Source: Clonostachys chloroleuca
Lineage: Eukaryota > Ascomycota > Sordariomycetes > Hypocreales > Bionectriaceae
DNA: 64,000 nucleotides
Assembly (NCBI GenBank): GCA_037952775.1
Contig: JBANAY010000004.1
Location: 12,090,001 to 12,154,000 of the forward strand
Direction of reading: 5' to 3'
Under the pieces are notes generated by a model. The model was not told where the DNA came from. It saw only the letters and a list, made by a program, of their open reading frames with translations, and searched no databases. Position numbers and translations under genes: made by a program. Below, in pieces: positions 1-12,154 of the stretch. How positions within the stretch are numbered: position 1 is the first letter of the stretch; each line of letters opens with the position of its first letter.

Positions 1-59
1 TATTGCCCGTTATTAATAGCCGGCAGAGACCATACTGTCAACCCCAGCTCAGCCACGTG

Positions 60-653
60 CTAAGCCCTCCGAGTGTAAGAATGGGAGCACGAAGGAGTAG
101 TAGTCTCAGGGAGCGAATACCCAGGCTCCACGCTGAAAATCTCCGTGGTGGTGCTGGTGGAGGTTGTCGGCCTCGGGGTCTGGGACCAGGCATACGGGGA
201 TGACGAGGGCGTCAGGTAGCGGGTCGAGTAGTCCTCGTACGACGAGGGTCTCTCCGTGGAGCTCACGGGCCAGCCAGCGGACGAGGTGTACATTGGGGGG
301 AGGGAGTAGTCGGGGTTTTTGGAGGGGGGTCCCCGTGATGAGGAGCAGAGGGTGACGGTCACTTGGCTTTCGGTGGTGACGGTTCTGTGTAATTGCGTCG
401 GGGTTTTGTCAGTCCTCTATCTCCTTGAGAAAATGTTTTATTTTTCGGGACGCTACAAGTTTCAAACATACGCATAGGGCTCCGTCGTCCCGGGGGCAGA
501 GATGTCGACGCTCTTCGTGGGGAAGAGCCAGTCGAGGGTGACGGTGACGGAGATGGACGGCTTGCCAGGGGTTGGGTAATCACGGACGGGAATGAGGGCC
601 GCCCTGTGCACTAGACTGAGCATGAAGAAGATAAAAAGGATTGGGAAAGCCAT
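60..653 (-). CDS. small secreted Ser/Thr/Pro-rich protein, two exons
   Basis: I do not recognise a family. Exons are 653-472 and 384-60; the 87-bp intron (471-385) has a GTATGT donor and an ACAG acceptor and joins in phase to give 168 residues. The protein opens with a typical signal peptide: MAFP, then a strongly hydrophobic run to about residue 19. The mature part is rich in Ser, Thr, Pro and Tyr with short ST repeats and only two cysteines, which suggests an O-glycosylated extracellular or wall protein rather than a cysteine-knot effector. The start is the first ATG before the hydrophobic run. Secretion is inferred from the leader; function is unknown. Confidence 0.6.
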
Positions 654-1705
654 GGCTTCAAGGACGGGAACGGTATCTCAGTTGCCAGAAGTTTGGTCTC
701 GTCTCTAACTGTCCGATGAAGCCAGTAATGATTGTCGGGAGACAGGAAGTAGAACGGATAGCCAGAGGGGACCCAAACTCGGATGAAGCCCAGGTCTACC
801 GTTATTAATACCGCCTCCAAACTCGTACGGATGTGTGACTCTCGGGGCAATGGCGGGAAGTTCAAGCTTCTCTTTACGGTTGTGGGCTGTTCTCCGGGTG
901 TCCGCCGCCCCTTGTAGGAGTATTCCGACACACGTGGTGCGCCTCTGTTGTGTCATGTTCGAGGGAATCAGAGGTCCAAGTTGTAGTGTTGTCTTTAGTT
1001 ACGGTCATTAGCTTCTTGGGCCACTAAGTAGAGAGTGGGTAGACGGAGCTCCCTTAACAAATTCGGGCAATATTCCTTAGCTTTGTTCTCATTGTGCAAC
1101 ATTGGGCTACTGCTTGCACCCAAGAAAAAGGAAGAGGAGCCAAGTTTCATATGATGCATTGAATGTTGTCATGAATAGGTGGAAGAGGTGCTACTATGTC
1201 CTCTTTAGTGTCACTCCAGACGGGCCGTTTGACGGGTAGTAGCCGTTTCGTGGGACCGCGGAGCCCCAGTATTGTCGGACAGCTCGGGGATGCCTATGGG
1301 AGGAGTAGGATCTCCGTAGAAGCAATCGGACATCAATTGGAAAGTGGATGTGAACACGATGTTGGGGCATACTTGATGGTTCACCCCGCAGAGAGGCTTA
1401 GTTGCTGATCTACTCTAGTATTGCGCCATCTCGTCTAAACGAGATGCTAAAACTCAAGTAAGAACCAATATCGGTGATTTAATTTAAGGAGCTCGTTGAT
1501 TCGTTTTGAAAGATAAACTGAAATCGTGCTAGCAGAGTGAAACGTCTAGATACATATGAAACCATTGTGCTTGCATAACTAAGGGAATGAAGCTCTATAA
1601 CAAACAATTCTTTCCATCTAATTACACCAGTACCTGTATACCACTTAGAATTCCATCTAAAACTTCCCTACATGATGGTTAGGGAACACCAGCTAGATTT
1701 CTCCG
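654..1705. other. intergenic region, no supported gene
   Basis: This 1.05-kb gap lies between the start of the secreted-protein gene and the 3' end of the MARVEL-like gene. Short open frames occur on both strands, but none has a credible start, splice pattern or protein-like composition. It probably holds the promoter of the secreted-protein gene and the 3' untranslated end of its neighbour. Confidence 0.6.
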
Positions 1706-2410
1706 TCAAGCTGCATGTGCCCGAGAAGGGTAGCCAGAGCTGTATGGCACCGGGGGCACTGGGCGCAGAGGGCTGGTGTCCTCGTACATGTCGGGCAGCG
1801 AGATGAATTCGGCTTCATCTTTACCATGGCGGGGCTGGCGGAGCTCTACCACGGATACTCCCACTGAATAAATAGCAAGCAAACTATAATGACACACTGT
1901 TAGCATTACACACTCACATCGAGCACTCCGACGAGGGCAACTTGCATCAAACTTACCAGAGAAGAGCAGCTGCGCCCGAGACAGCCCAGCTTATGATGCA
2001 ACTTGTGAGTAAGGGGTTCCCGTCCAGCTTACACACATTCGTGTTTGTCTGGACGCCCAGCCCAGCCACGGCAGCCCAGAACAACACCTCAAGAGCGTTG
2101 AGGATCAGGTTGGCCTTTCGGCTCGCGGCCCGCCTGCAGGCCCGAACATGATGGGTGATCAGCTGGTAGCCTATCACCGCGATCGACTTGCCACCCTACG
2201 AGATGGTGTTAGTCTCCGAGCCAACGAAGGTAGTGTTGGATCGTAAAGAGGGAGGGGGTAGCATACTGCAGCAAGTGCCATCATATCCGGCCGCATCATG
2301 GGCATCTCGGCAAGCGCTATCCGGGTACCTGACCCTGCCATGGCCCCAATTGCCAGTAGGAGCGAGATGATGTGGACCTGGGTCTTGATTTTGGGGTTAA
2401 AGAACGGCAT
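1706..2410 (-). CDS. four-helix (MARVEL-like) membrane protein
   Basis: Three exons (2410-2267, 2195-1957, 1883-1706) join in phase to give 186 residues. The introns are 2266-2196 (71 bp, GTATGC...TAG) and 1956-1884 (73 bp, GTAAGT...ATAG, with a TGCTAAC branch site). Hydrophobic helices lie near residues 12-33, 52-63, 75-95 and 111-137. Between helices 2 and 3 is a basic loop leading into KANLILNALEVLFW, an arrangement I associate with small fungal MARVEL-type proteins of membrane apposition or cortical domains. The C-terminus is a soluble acidic, Pro/Ser-rich tail. It is divergent from the RTA1-like gene. Topology and splicing are well supported; the family name is a looser match. Confidence 0.72.
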
Positions 2411-2937
2411 GGCTCCGACTTGAATCGTGCATGTGGCGATGGAGGTTGGTCTGGAGTGTTTGCAAATTTTCGCTTGAAATTCTACGAACTGCAGAGGCTT
2501 TATACACTTCATATTCTAGACTCCTTTAATTAATAGTCTATTTCTATTATTCTTGACTCAATGCTTCGCCCGTTTTAACGGAGTTGGCGTCGCAGGACTG
2601 TGACTCGCGTTATTCGTGTTATGCATGGGAGAGACGCGGAGTGGGTTGGCCCTCGCGTTTTATCCGAGCTTTGTATGAGGATTCTCGGCTTCTCGTGATA
2701 TTTTGACACAACCCGAGCTTCCTCCATACTCTGAAAATCATTTAGATAAGAATACGTATTAGCCACGCAAGAGATTTTTCAATTTGAAGGCCGAGACCGA
2801 GAAAGGAGGTGAGATGTAGGATAAATAATCGTGTCTTCTCCCTTGTCTGGGCCAACCTGCTCGTCTGTTCTCTTCATATCAAGAATCAACATCACAACTC
2901 AGACGAGACGAAAGGGCAGCGACCACAGGAAAACACC
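2411..2937. promoter_or_regulatory. divergent promoter between the MARVEL-like and RTA1-like genes
   Basis: This 527-bp segment separates two start codons that point away from each other, so it must hold both promoters and 5' leaders. I see no defined operator; the call rests on position only. Confidence 0.5.
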
Positions 2938-3847
2938 ATGCCTACACTCGAGACATACAATGGCTACCCGCTCTGGCGGTATATCCCAAGCCTTCCAGCG
3001 GCTATCATCTTCGTCGTCATATTTGCAATTCTCACCGGATTACACATGTGGAGGATGTTCCGGCATCGCATGTGGTTTTGCATCCCTTTTGTAATTGGCG
3101 GAATCTGTAAGGCAACCCGACCTCTCTTTCGAGTCTAGATCACCAAGTTACGGAGTAAACTAACTCTCATATCATACAGTCGAAGTAATAGGCTACATTG
3201 GCAGAGCGGCAGCGTACAACGCCACTGGCCAGCTGATCCCCTACATCCTGCAGTCCATCTTCCTCCTCCTGGGTCCGATCCTCTTTGCCGCGACCCTCTA
3301 CATGACGCTGAGCCGCATCATCCGGGCCGTCGACGGCGCCCAGTTCTCGCTCATCCGCCTCAACTGGCTCACCCGCGTCTTCGTCTTCGGCGACGTCTTC
3401 AGCTTCCTCATCCAGTCCAGCGGGGCCGGCCTCCGCGTCCGGGCCAGTTCCGGGGACGGCAAGTCGAACCCCAACATGGGGACCAACATCATCGTGGGCG
3501 GTTTGATCTTCCAGATCGTCATCTTCAGCCTCTACATCGCCGCGGGAATCGTGTTCAACGTCCGGTTCAAGAACCACTCGGCCTCGGCGAGGGCGTCGCA
3601 CGTCCCCTGGCAGGAGAACCTGATCATGCTGTACGTGACCTCGGCCTTTGTCATGGTCAGGAACATCTTCCGCGTTGCCGAGTACGCCATGGGAAGCAGC
3701 GGTTATTTGCTTGGCATCGAATGGGGCGTCTACGTGTTTGATGCGTCGCTCATGACGCTCACCATGGCTTGGTTCTTCTGGAGGTATCCCAGCAGCTTGC
3801 AGGAGAGGAACAAGGAGGCTTCCGCTTCCTACTCCTCCTCTGCTTAG
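2938..3847 (+). CDS. RTA1-like seven-transmembrane protein
   Basis: Exons 2938-3106 and 3180-3847 give 278 residues. The 73-bp intron (3107-3179) starts GTAAGG and has a CTAAC branch site and an ACAG acceptor. The sequence shows about seven hydrophobic helices and RTA1-family landmarks: an N-terminal helix ending in WRMFRHRMWF, then FEVIGYIGRAAAYN, a central SLIRLNWLTRVFVFGD stretch, and a late RNIFRVAEYAMG block. In yeast the family includes Rta1, Rsb1 (linked to sphingoid-base export) and Pug1 (protoporphyrin/heme transport), all plasma-membrane proteins; the substrate here cannot be told. The ATG at 2938 follows an ACACC context and starts just before a hydrophilic leader and helix 1. The length is normal for the family. 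Confidence 0.88.
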
Positions 3848-4998
3848 TTTCCCTTTGTTATTTAGGTTTGGGAGTGTTGGGTATGAGCCCCATGTTGTTC
3901 ATTGTGTTGAGATGTCAGGTCTGGCATCTTTCATTCCTGTTTTTAAATTTATACATGAACTCTCATCCATATGAGCACCGTGTTTACACAGACGGGATGG
4001 AAGAATCCAGGTAGTATCGGGTTATCTCTTCGGTTAATGGAAGTCGTTGTGCAAAGGATAGGTCTCACGTGCGGGATGAAGAGCGCGCATAGGGGAGGAT
4101 CTAGAAGATAGAGCATGGACAAATGATATTGATTACGGCAATCCTTCTACGAAGACCGCGCATGGTGAAGACGGGATAAGTTAAGCTTGGTTGGTACCAG
4201 TTACCATAGCTCTTGTAACTCGAAATCTGTCTTGCTCCGGACCATCTGTCCCTGGATCGACGATGAAATTACCATGGCTGATGGCTATGGTGCTAGTGTA
4301 GGAACTATTCCAGAGCTTTGGTCCAGCAGATTGTAGGTGAGACGGAGGACAAAGCGGCTTTGAGAGTGTCTTTGATGTGTAAATGGTTGGAAGATAAGCG
4401 CCAATCTACGAAAATCTTGACGCATCAAGGGTCTTTGGGATACATCGGCCTAAGTCGGGGTCGGACGAACGATGAACCCCTAGGGTCCAGGGTCTATCCG
4501 GTCATGGATTAGGATCAGCCAGCGATCGCGATGAAGAAGGCAGTGAATGAAGTCGTCTCAGACAGGATCCGCGAACACCCTGATAGCCTAGACATGGAAG
4601 CCTGGGTTCACCTATTGTCCGTAGTGGGCAATAATCAAATCCATTCATTGCCCTGGTTTCTGGTAAATATTCATTCGATCGACTTACTTAGTGACTGGAT
4701 CCCAAAATAACAATGCTGTGTGTGATTGGGATGTAGGACCACAGTGTATCGAAGGCTCTGAGTTTTCGATTTCTCCACACGGCCTCCTTTCCATGGGTGT
4801 TCGTTTGCTAAACTGGGTCATCCAAGCCAAATGTAGCAGCAGCGAACGATCAAGATCAACAAGGAGCTGGTCTGAGCGCGATGTGGTAGTTGCCTGCCCA
4901 GTTGGGAGAAATTGTTGTTTCTCGGCTGATCTACGGCTCGCAATGGACGACGTACAGATGGCCACGTGACTCAATCGTTGTGCTCAACGGTCTGCCCG

Positions 4999-5033
4999 TG
5001 TCAACATCGTCAACATCGTCAACAGCGTCAAAT
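4999..5033. repeat. short 9-bp tandem repeat
   Basis: Roughly three and a half copies of a 9-bp unit (gtcaacatc, last copies varied) lie in intergenic DNA. No gene is attached to it. Confidence 0.7.
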
Positions 5034-7560
5034 TGAGTTGCTTAGCCAGTAGGCTAACGGCAGAGAGGGAGTGTGGTTGAGTTGGCACTATTTAAAGCAT
5101 ACTTTGGCTGGCATCTGCCGTCCGAGGCGGATAACCCGATTCTTCAAAAGTTTACTTGACTTGGGCAAGCGCATGATGTCGAACGTTCTGTCCAGAGTCC
5201 AGACTGGAGGTTTGCGCGCTCGCAGGCCGCTAAATCCCGGGGCCAATCAGTGGGCGACGGGACGATCGAGGTGAGCTGCCATTCGCTGATGTGACCTGTC
5301 AGCCTTGCATTGGCCTTGGGGAATGGCCTGATCGGCCCGACACAACTGCGCCAGACTTGAACTGGCCTACGCGGTGGGGCGGCGGAGCTGGAAGCAGGAC
5401 TCCTCCGCAAATTGAAGGGAGATGTCACTATGTACCAAGCTGGCGAGTTGGCGACTTAGGGACTAGAGAGTGCAGAAGCGTCAAACCAAGAAATTGGATA
5501 ATTAATATGCATGTGCGATGGATGCATGAAGTGGGTGGCTGAGAAAAAGACGAACAACGGCGTCATCCGCCCCGTGGGCCACTGGTCAGGTTGGGACCTT
5601 TGAGGAGGGAGCCAACTAAGAAGTACGGCTGCGACGGCGTTGACCGCACCCGCAAGAGCAATTGAAAGCCGTTATCCGACGAAAGGGAAAAGATGGCGTT
5701 TTTGCGAAAGCCATCGAGTCAGGAGGATTACGCCAGTTTTGCGTGTCAGACTGCACAGTATTGCAGGAGGGAGATGACAGTGCAGAGGTGGCGCTGTCAA
5801 GTGCTGCATGCTAAGTGGTTGGCGCCTGAGCCAGACTTTTTCTCACACCTCTCACAGTAGAAGGGCAGGCGGCGACTCCGGCACTGACGTATGGAGCCGT
5901 AGCACAAGACAATGACGATGCAAGCGGCTTGGCAGAAACGTCCTTGGCCTGCGGGAGCCAGAATATCTCATCGCTCTCTCTCTTCCGCCTCTATTTGTGT
6001 TTCCGGCTATATTAACATAGACGATAGTTGCTGGCGTCGTCCTCCACAACGGTAGGGGTTGATGTGTGTGATTGATTCCGCAAAGTGTGAAGGCCGGGGA
6101 CCTGGGGGACTTTGTTAAGCCCCTGGAGGATTGTGCCCGGATTGGCCCTCGCAAGTGCAACACGGCGGAGTCTCCACTAGCTCTCATTGGGCGTCGAATG
6201 TGTGTAGAAGGCCTCAATTGTTAGCTTTTGCCCCAGTCCGGTAAGGCCAAGATTCGACGTGGAAGTATCCCTTCGCCGTGCGGAGCCTGATTGGCACACG
6301 GTGCTACAGGGCACGGTGCTGCAGAGCTGAGAGACTATCCCTACCGCTCTTCTTGCACCCCCAAATCCCATAGCACAAGAATCAGGGAAAGACAATCAGG
6401 ATGCTATAGTCTCGGGCAAGCGGCACATGCTGCTCTGACACAGCTGCATTCCAGTTCTGAGTCTTGGGCGCGGAAAGAGAAAACAAGGGTCTTGATGACA
6501 GGACGAATCAAACATTTGTGAGTGGAATGTCTTGGACCGCAGCTCTCCGCTGGCAAGACAACATAGGCCGACCCAAGACTCGAACAGCCTAGACAACGGT
6601 TTCTAAGACACTGGCAGCTAGTTGGCAGCCTAGACATCGCCTGAGGATTTCGATAAAGTCCCCCATGAGAAAACAAAGCTGAGACTCGCACCATTGAGGT
6701 GAATTGGTGGGTGTACTAGGAGACAACTCTATAATATGCAAGCCTTCTTATTAGAGTTTCATGCACACGGGATTTGCAAAATGGTTATGAAAATTCGGAT
6801 TTTCCACAGTTCGCCTCAACTATTTTTGGGAGGATCGACGGTGAGATATGCGATCACGACCTTTTCCGTGAATGCAGGTCAATACGGACGATGATATACG
6901 TACGATACGTGGGATAAGAGGCGATGTTACCATGCTGTTTGCTGCGCTGTACCTTGGCCGTCGCTCGCACAGTGTCTCGTGTTGCTGGCCTGCTTTGATT
7001 GGCCGTCGCCCGAAGGCCTCAACTGACGCCTCTAGGGAACAGCCAGCCTTCAGGGCCCTTTGTAGTAGCCAGATGACAGATGACACATTGGCTGGCGTAG
7101 TTGTGTCTACCGTTACTGCCAGCCAGCCAGCTATTCCTCAAGGAGGAAACGCTCCCATCTAACGTCAAAGAACATGATGCCACCAGCGGGTGATTACGAT
7201 CCAAGGCGTCGGGGCCAGGCTCCCAGAGGCCACAGCCACGCTGTAATCTGACTGATCCCTCCTGACGTGAATGCGCCAGACACAAACAAGATGCACCAGC
7301 TGGAGGTGCGACCAGTCCAATTTTCCGTCCCACTTTTGTGTGCCGTGGCTAGCCCGCGCCAGCCACGGTCGACACACTGTGCGCGCGGCCCACCCGTCCA
7401 CTGATCCCAGGCGCTGGGCCAATGGGGACCCCCGTTCTCTAGCCTGTTGCTCGCCTGTCCCGCCTCTGTCGCGGGCACCACATTCCAGAGTAACCGGCCA
7501 AGACCTGAGCGTGGGCTGCTGCCAGCAAAGATACACTGTAGAGCGGTACAACCGCCAGCC

Positions 7561-7597
7561 GCTAGCAACCGGTACTTGGCCAAGGTACCGGCTAGCC
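7561..7597. repeat. imperfect palindrome (potential hairpin)
   Basis: The stretch begins GCTAGC, contains CGGTAC then TTGG, and is mirrored by CCAA, GTACCG and GCTAGC. The arms pair over about 16 bp with small bulges around a TTGGCCAA centre. It lies about 0.9 kb before the start of the Zn2Cys6 gene. No function is known; it could be a regulatory dyad or a chance structure. Confidence 0.55.
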
Positions 7598-7689
7598 AGG
7601 GCTGACCCACTCCAAAGGGCCCTCGAGCCAGTAGTAATCAGCAGCCACTGCAATTAGCAGCTGGGCTATGGGGAACGTCCCCAAGGCTT

Positions 7690-7870
7690 GCGCAGTGAAA
7701 CCCACCCTTGCCCTGACCTCCTCGTCCTCCCCCCAATGATCACTCCCCCCCTCCCAAATCTCGACCCGCCTGCCACTCACTCCATCCATTGCTTCTGTCA
7801 ATCCACTTTCTCTCGTCCTCCCCGCCCTGGTCTCCATCCATTCATCTCTTTCTCGAACCTGTTTTTGTAT
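7690..7870 (+). promoter_or_regulatory. pyrimidine-rich tract in the promoter/leader of the Zn2Cys6 gene
   Basis: The plus strand is markedly C/T-rich here (runs of CCCCCC and TCTCTT). CT-rich tracts close to transcription starts are common in filamentous fungi. A start near this tract would give the gene at 8498 a leader of some 600-700 nt containing several upstream ATGs. Position and composition are the only evidence. Confidence 0.35.
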
Positions 7871-8497
7871 TATATCCCCATCACCAACCACATCCATCCC
7901 ATACGAGAATCACGCCTCCAGCGCTGCTTTCGCCTTCGTCGAGCCCCAACTTACCGCACGACATCGCCATCGCTTCGCCTTCCTGTATGTGAGTCTATTC
8001 AGTGGGCTTCTGCTGCCTCAGCGCCCGCACCAGGATTCCTTGCGCCAGTGGTTCCCCCGACCTGAGAGAAGAGAAAGGGCCGATAACTCCTGCAAGCGCA
8101 CTCTCCATCACCACCCGACGGTGTTAACCCCCGCAAATTCCCCAGACTCTTTCCCAGGAATTGCCTCTTGATACTGCTTATACAGCAATACTCTGGGGAA
8201 AGTAGAGGTTGGCTGTCGACCCCGTCATCAGGCACGCGAACCTGCCCATCAACAACCCCAGTTCCGCCCTCCCCGGGTCTGCTCTGGCCCCCTTCCTCTT
8301 TGACCTCCAAAAACCTCGTCTCCAGGCCTATAATTCTCGCCTGCCTCGCGAACCGTGTCACGTTGCACCGCTTCCACCTGCCACGCGATCTGTGCCGCCG
8401 ATAAAGCAACATCCGATATCGAATCTGACTCCGTTAGTGGCATCGCAGTCCACACATCGAGTCTCGTTCAACGGCCGGAGGGACGGAACGCGCCACA

Positions 8498-10731
8498 ATG
8501 ACGCAGGCCGTGAAGCGTGCTTGCGATGCTTGCCATCGTCGCAAGGTCAAGTGCGACGGTGTCAACCCATGCCGCAACTGCGGTCAGGCCCAGCTGTCGT
8601 GTACCTACAATGCGATTCCCCAGAAGAAGGGACCTAAAGGTTCCCGCGCCAAGGTCATCAGCGAGTTGAGAGAGACACAGCGACAAACAAGTCTATCAGC
8701 AAAGGTGCAAAACCGAATCAATGGAGGCCCCTGTGCACCACCAAACCCTGGTTTGGCCCCGACCCCAGGGTTACTGACGAGCGAACTCGTCAAGGAGTGC
8801 ATCGCCTTCTTCTTCGACAACCTATACCCACAGCTACCTATCCTCGACCGCAACTCTGTGGAGCAGCAGGTGCTTTACATGGAACAGAACCGTGACGCCT
8901 ACTGCCTGTTGACTTCGCTTTGTGCCTTCGTCATGCTCCAGCCAGGCATGAACATGCCTGCTGGTGATCCTTACAACCTCGATTTGTTACCTGGAGCAAC
9001 GATCGTCTCGAGTCAGCTTCTTGTTGAAGAGGCTGTGAAAGTACGAAAAGGCTACGAATATCTCGACTCCATCAACCTGAACGTCCTGGCCACCAACTTC
9101 TTTCTCTTCGCATGCCACTATGGACTCGAGTCGCACGATCGTGCCTGGTATTACCTTCGCGAGGCTTCCACCATGATCCACCTGGCTGGCATGCACCAGG
9201 AGGATCACTACATGAAGCTTGAGTCTGTGGAAGCTTCACGTCGTCGCCGTTTATTCTGGCTGGTTTACGCCACCGAGAGGTAAGAGCCATCCACACTGCT
9301 GTTCCTGGATAGAACCCGACTAACGATCATTCTAGGGCTTATGCACTCCAGCGCAGCCGTCCTCTCACCCTGCAGGCGACGATCAATTTACCCACGGTGA
9401 ATGATGACATGACAGATCCTCTTGCTCATCAGCTCAATGGCTTTGTCGTTCTAAGCAATCTCTTCAAGCCCTTTGATGACACCTTCAACAACACCTGGAG
9501 CAAGGCTCGCCACAACTTGTCGCCACAGTACCTCTCCGGCTTGCAGAAGCAGCTTACCGATCTTGTGCAATCTTATCTTTGCCAGGATGCCAACTTTACT
9601 GATGCCCATACGAACCAGCAATGGCTAAAGAGCACTATCTGGCAGCTTACAAACGGTGCCGTAAGCGGTGGGAATGAGGATTCCATGTCTTATCAGTATT
9701 CCGGCAATATATCCCGGGACCTGCTGATGAGCATGGCTTCGCAATTCCCTAATCAGGGCATGGAGCTGCTAAACTCAGGACTGGTATGTGTCCCAAGCTA
9801 ATCACCCAGCTCTTTTACAGCGCAGCTTTTACTAACTATTGTGTAGATCGAGAAGTTGTTGGAAGTGACCCACTCCGCCGTTGAGTTTCTCTCACTTCAG
9901 CCCGCCTCGCGGGACCCCTTCGCTGTTGGCCCTCGTGAGCACATGAACCAGCTCCTAAGCGTTGTTGCTATGTCCCGAAACGGTGATCACCGCTTCCTTC
10001 CTCTTCTTCTAAGCAAGGCACACGAAATTCTGCCTCGACTTGTCAGCCCAATGCTGCAAAACGCCCCCGAGAATCCGAACATGGCAAACGTCGACATTTT
10101 CGATGGCTTTGGCAATGCTGGAATGGCTCAGCCTCCACAGCTCCAGCTCGCCATGGACAGCGATTATGATCGCAAGTTCCCCGTTGAGGAATATGACAAG
10201 AAGTACGCGATGGACCTGAGCACCGGCACACCGGAATCAGTGGGTAACACCAGCTCAAACGGTGTCCCATCCACTGCTCCTCAGAACTCTGATCTAGGTA
10301 GCTCTTTCGTCAGCTCACCTGGAATCATGTCGCCAACCGTTGAGTACCCCCCTGGCATGAATAATTTCGCCTGTACTCCAATATCGGAGATGGTGATGAG
10401 CCCCATGGGCCACCCGGCACAACCAAACCCAATGAACCACGCGCAACATCAAACACAGCACCAGCACCAGCATATACCCATGAATCAAGGACATGAGGGG
10501 ATGCGACAACATCACATGGGTGGCATGCCACAAAACATGCACAGCCAGTCCATGAATACTCAGGCCGTCCCGCCGTCTATGCCTATGAACAATATGGTGG
10601 GAATGAGGCAACCAACGCAGAGACAAGCCAGTTTCAGCATGCATGACCCTCGGCAACAATACCCGCCGCAAGGTTCCATGCCTGGCATGGGCTCTATGAA
10701 TAATGAGATGGACTTTGGCAGGCTATCCTAA
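8498..10731 (+). CDS. Zn2Cys6 transcription factor, carbon-regulator-like
   Basis: Three exons (8498-9279, 9336-9783, 9847-10731) give 704 residues. The introns are 9280-9335 (GTAAGA...TCTAG, with CTAAC) and 9784-9846 (GTATGT...GTGTAG). The zinc cluster is complete: cysteines 9, 12, 19, 25, 28 and 35 in a CX2CX6CX5CX2CX6C pattern, followed by the linker KKGPKGSRAKVISELRE. The middle region (about residues 90-270) looks like a fungal_trans domain, ending with RRRRLFWLVYATERAYALQR. The C-terminal third is disordered, rich in Met, His, Gln and Pro. The linker resembles what I remember of the AmyR/BglR/COL-26 group that controls starch and cellobiose genes. The nuclear regulator call is secure; the subgroup is a memory-based inference. 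Confidence 0.85.
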
Positions 10732-12001
10732 TCACTGCGCCTACCCTCTTCTTGAAACACTTCTAAACCAAGACCGGACTTCGATATAATTGCCCGGTTG
10801 TATTTGTTTTGTACATTATCGACACAGCACTTTGATCAGTTTCTTTCGCTTACACTACGTTTTTATTTGTCCATACTTTTTTTTTATCCCCCCTTTTACA
10901 GTACCAACAACAATACTTTTATGATTATGATGGGCGTCGAGGCGGAAAATCAGGGTTTCTGCCTGCCGTTCACAAAAGGCAACACGCCGAGACACTAATT
11001 TATGGCGCGCCTACTGAGTGAAGGAGCATCATATAGCCGACAATACTGATTTCATTTTCGTTATATATTGGGAGTATGGATGGGGTTGATTTGTCTGGGT
11101 TTCACGTGGCATAAGGATGGGAGTTGTCTACCTTGATCTTTTTAGTTTGCGGGTGGCCGTTTTGTGCGAAGCTTTGACAGTGGTTGCGTTGGCAATGGGT
11201 CCCTCACTATTTGAGACGGACCAGCTATTGAGAATAAGAGTTTAGAACATAGCAAGTATATAACAGAAGCAGAATCTTGCATTTATTTACATTACCTTGC
11301 CATTACCTGCCGTGAAACAACTTTTGCCATTCACTACCTTGACAATAGGTGACATGTGAGCGGCTGATTTCAAGCCTGTATTGAAACAATCGATGCTCCA
11401 GTCTGAATGGAATTGACCAATGGAGCATTCATTCACTTGAAAAGAGGGCGAGGTATGATTAGCTGATGAGACGAAGCTCCATGAGCTTAATTCTAACCAC
11501 AGGGATCTGAAAGCGATGCATCGGATTCACCACAACTGCGAGCTTATACATTGGGTCTTGCATGGGAGGTGAGACCGATGACACGATTCTTCGTTGTAAC
11601 CCTCATCACACCTTTACATCATATGCGAAAAGAGGAAAGAAACGACATGAAGAAAGCATAACCAAAACATCACATCACAAGTCCAACCCCCGAAGCTTAA
11701 AGCCAACCTTGAACCCTTTTCATTGAGGTCTGTCCTTCCTTCGGCTTACAAGTTAAACGCTAACACGGTTTAAAAACAAACAAAACAAGTCAAGAAAACT
11801 GCGAACAAGTCAACGATAATCAAATCAGCCATACAGAAACTTCCTATCCTTGGGTGAACAAAGCCCCAACCGGTCTCCGCCGTGAGTTACCCCCCAGCGT
11901 CTCCAAGCCAAGCCAGAGAGACCTCCTCCTGCTCTGCCCCTTTGGTTTCTTCCTCTCCCTCGAGCTCGCATTTACGTTTCTCTGATCCCCATCCTCGCCA
12001 A
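10732..12001. other. intergenic region after the Zn2Cys6 gene
   Basis: About 1.27 kb. The first part is AT-rich and T-run-rich, as expected for a 3' untranslated region. The part near 11640-11850 is A-rich (aaacaaacaaaac) and looks like a leader for the short gene that follows. No other coding region is seen. Confidence 0.5.
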
Positions 12002-12154
12002 ATGGCACAAATCAGCCCCGCCGCCGAGAGTGCCGTCATCACCCTTGCCGCAGTGGTCTTCGTGTCGTTCATCATCTACGTGACCTGCAAGTGTGGTGTG
12101 TGTGATGACGACGACGACGAGTCATCAGAGGGGATTGAGATGGACTCGAGATGA
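12002..12154 (+). CDS. possible 50-residue single-pass membrane peptide
   Basis: The open frame reads upstream to 11882, but the ATG at 12002 begins a compact, protein-like unit: a short hydrophilic start (MAQISPAAES), one hydrophobic helix (about residues 11-29), a cysteine cluster (CKCGVC) at its cytosolic edge, then five aspartates and an acidic tail ending EMDSR. A membrane helix followed by a possible palmitoylation or metal-binding cysteine motif and an acid tail is unlikely by chance, but I do not recognise a family and the gene is small. No splice sites are needed. Confidence 0.42.
   Translation: MAQISPAAESAVITLAAVVFVSFIIYVTCKCGVCDDDDDESSEGIEMDSR

Larger units (their letters stand above)
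3848..8497. other. long intergenic region upstream of a transcription factor gene
   Basis: About 4.65 kb without a supported gene. It contains a short 9-bp tandem repeat near 4999-5033 (gtcaacatc-type units), a hairpin-prone palindrome at 7561-7597 and a pyrimidine-rich tract around 7690-7870 that probably marks the core promoter or leader of the downstream gene. Open frames up to 162 codons on the minus strand around 7165-7653 are GC-rich overlapping frames without start context or recognisable protein features. Confidence 0.55.

Noticed and set aside
3167..3601. Minus-strand 144-codon acidic frame in the RTA1-like gene
   Set aside because: Antisense shadow of a GC-biased transmembrane coding exon; composition is a D/E/G/A mixture without structure.
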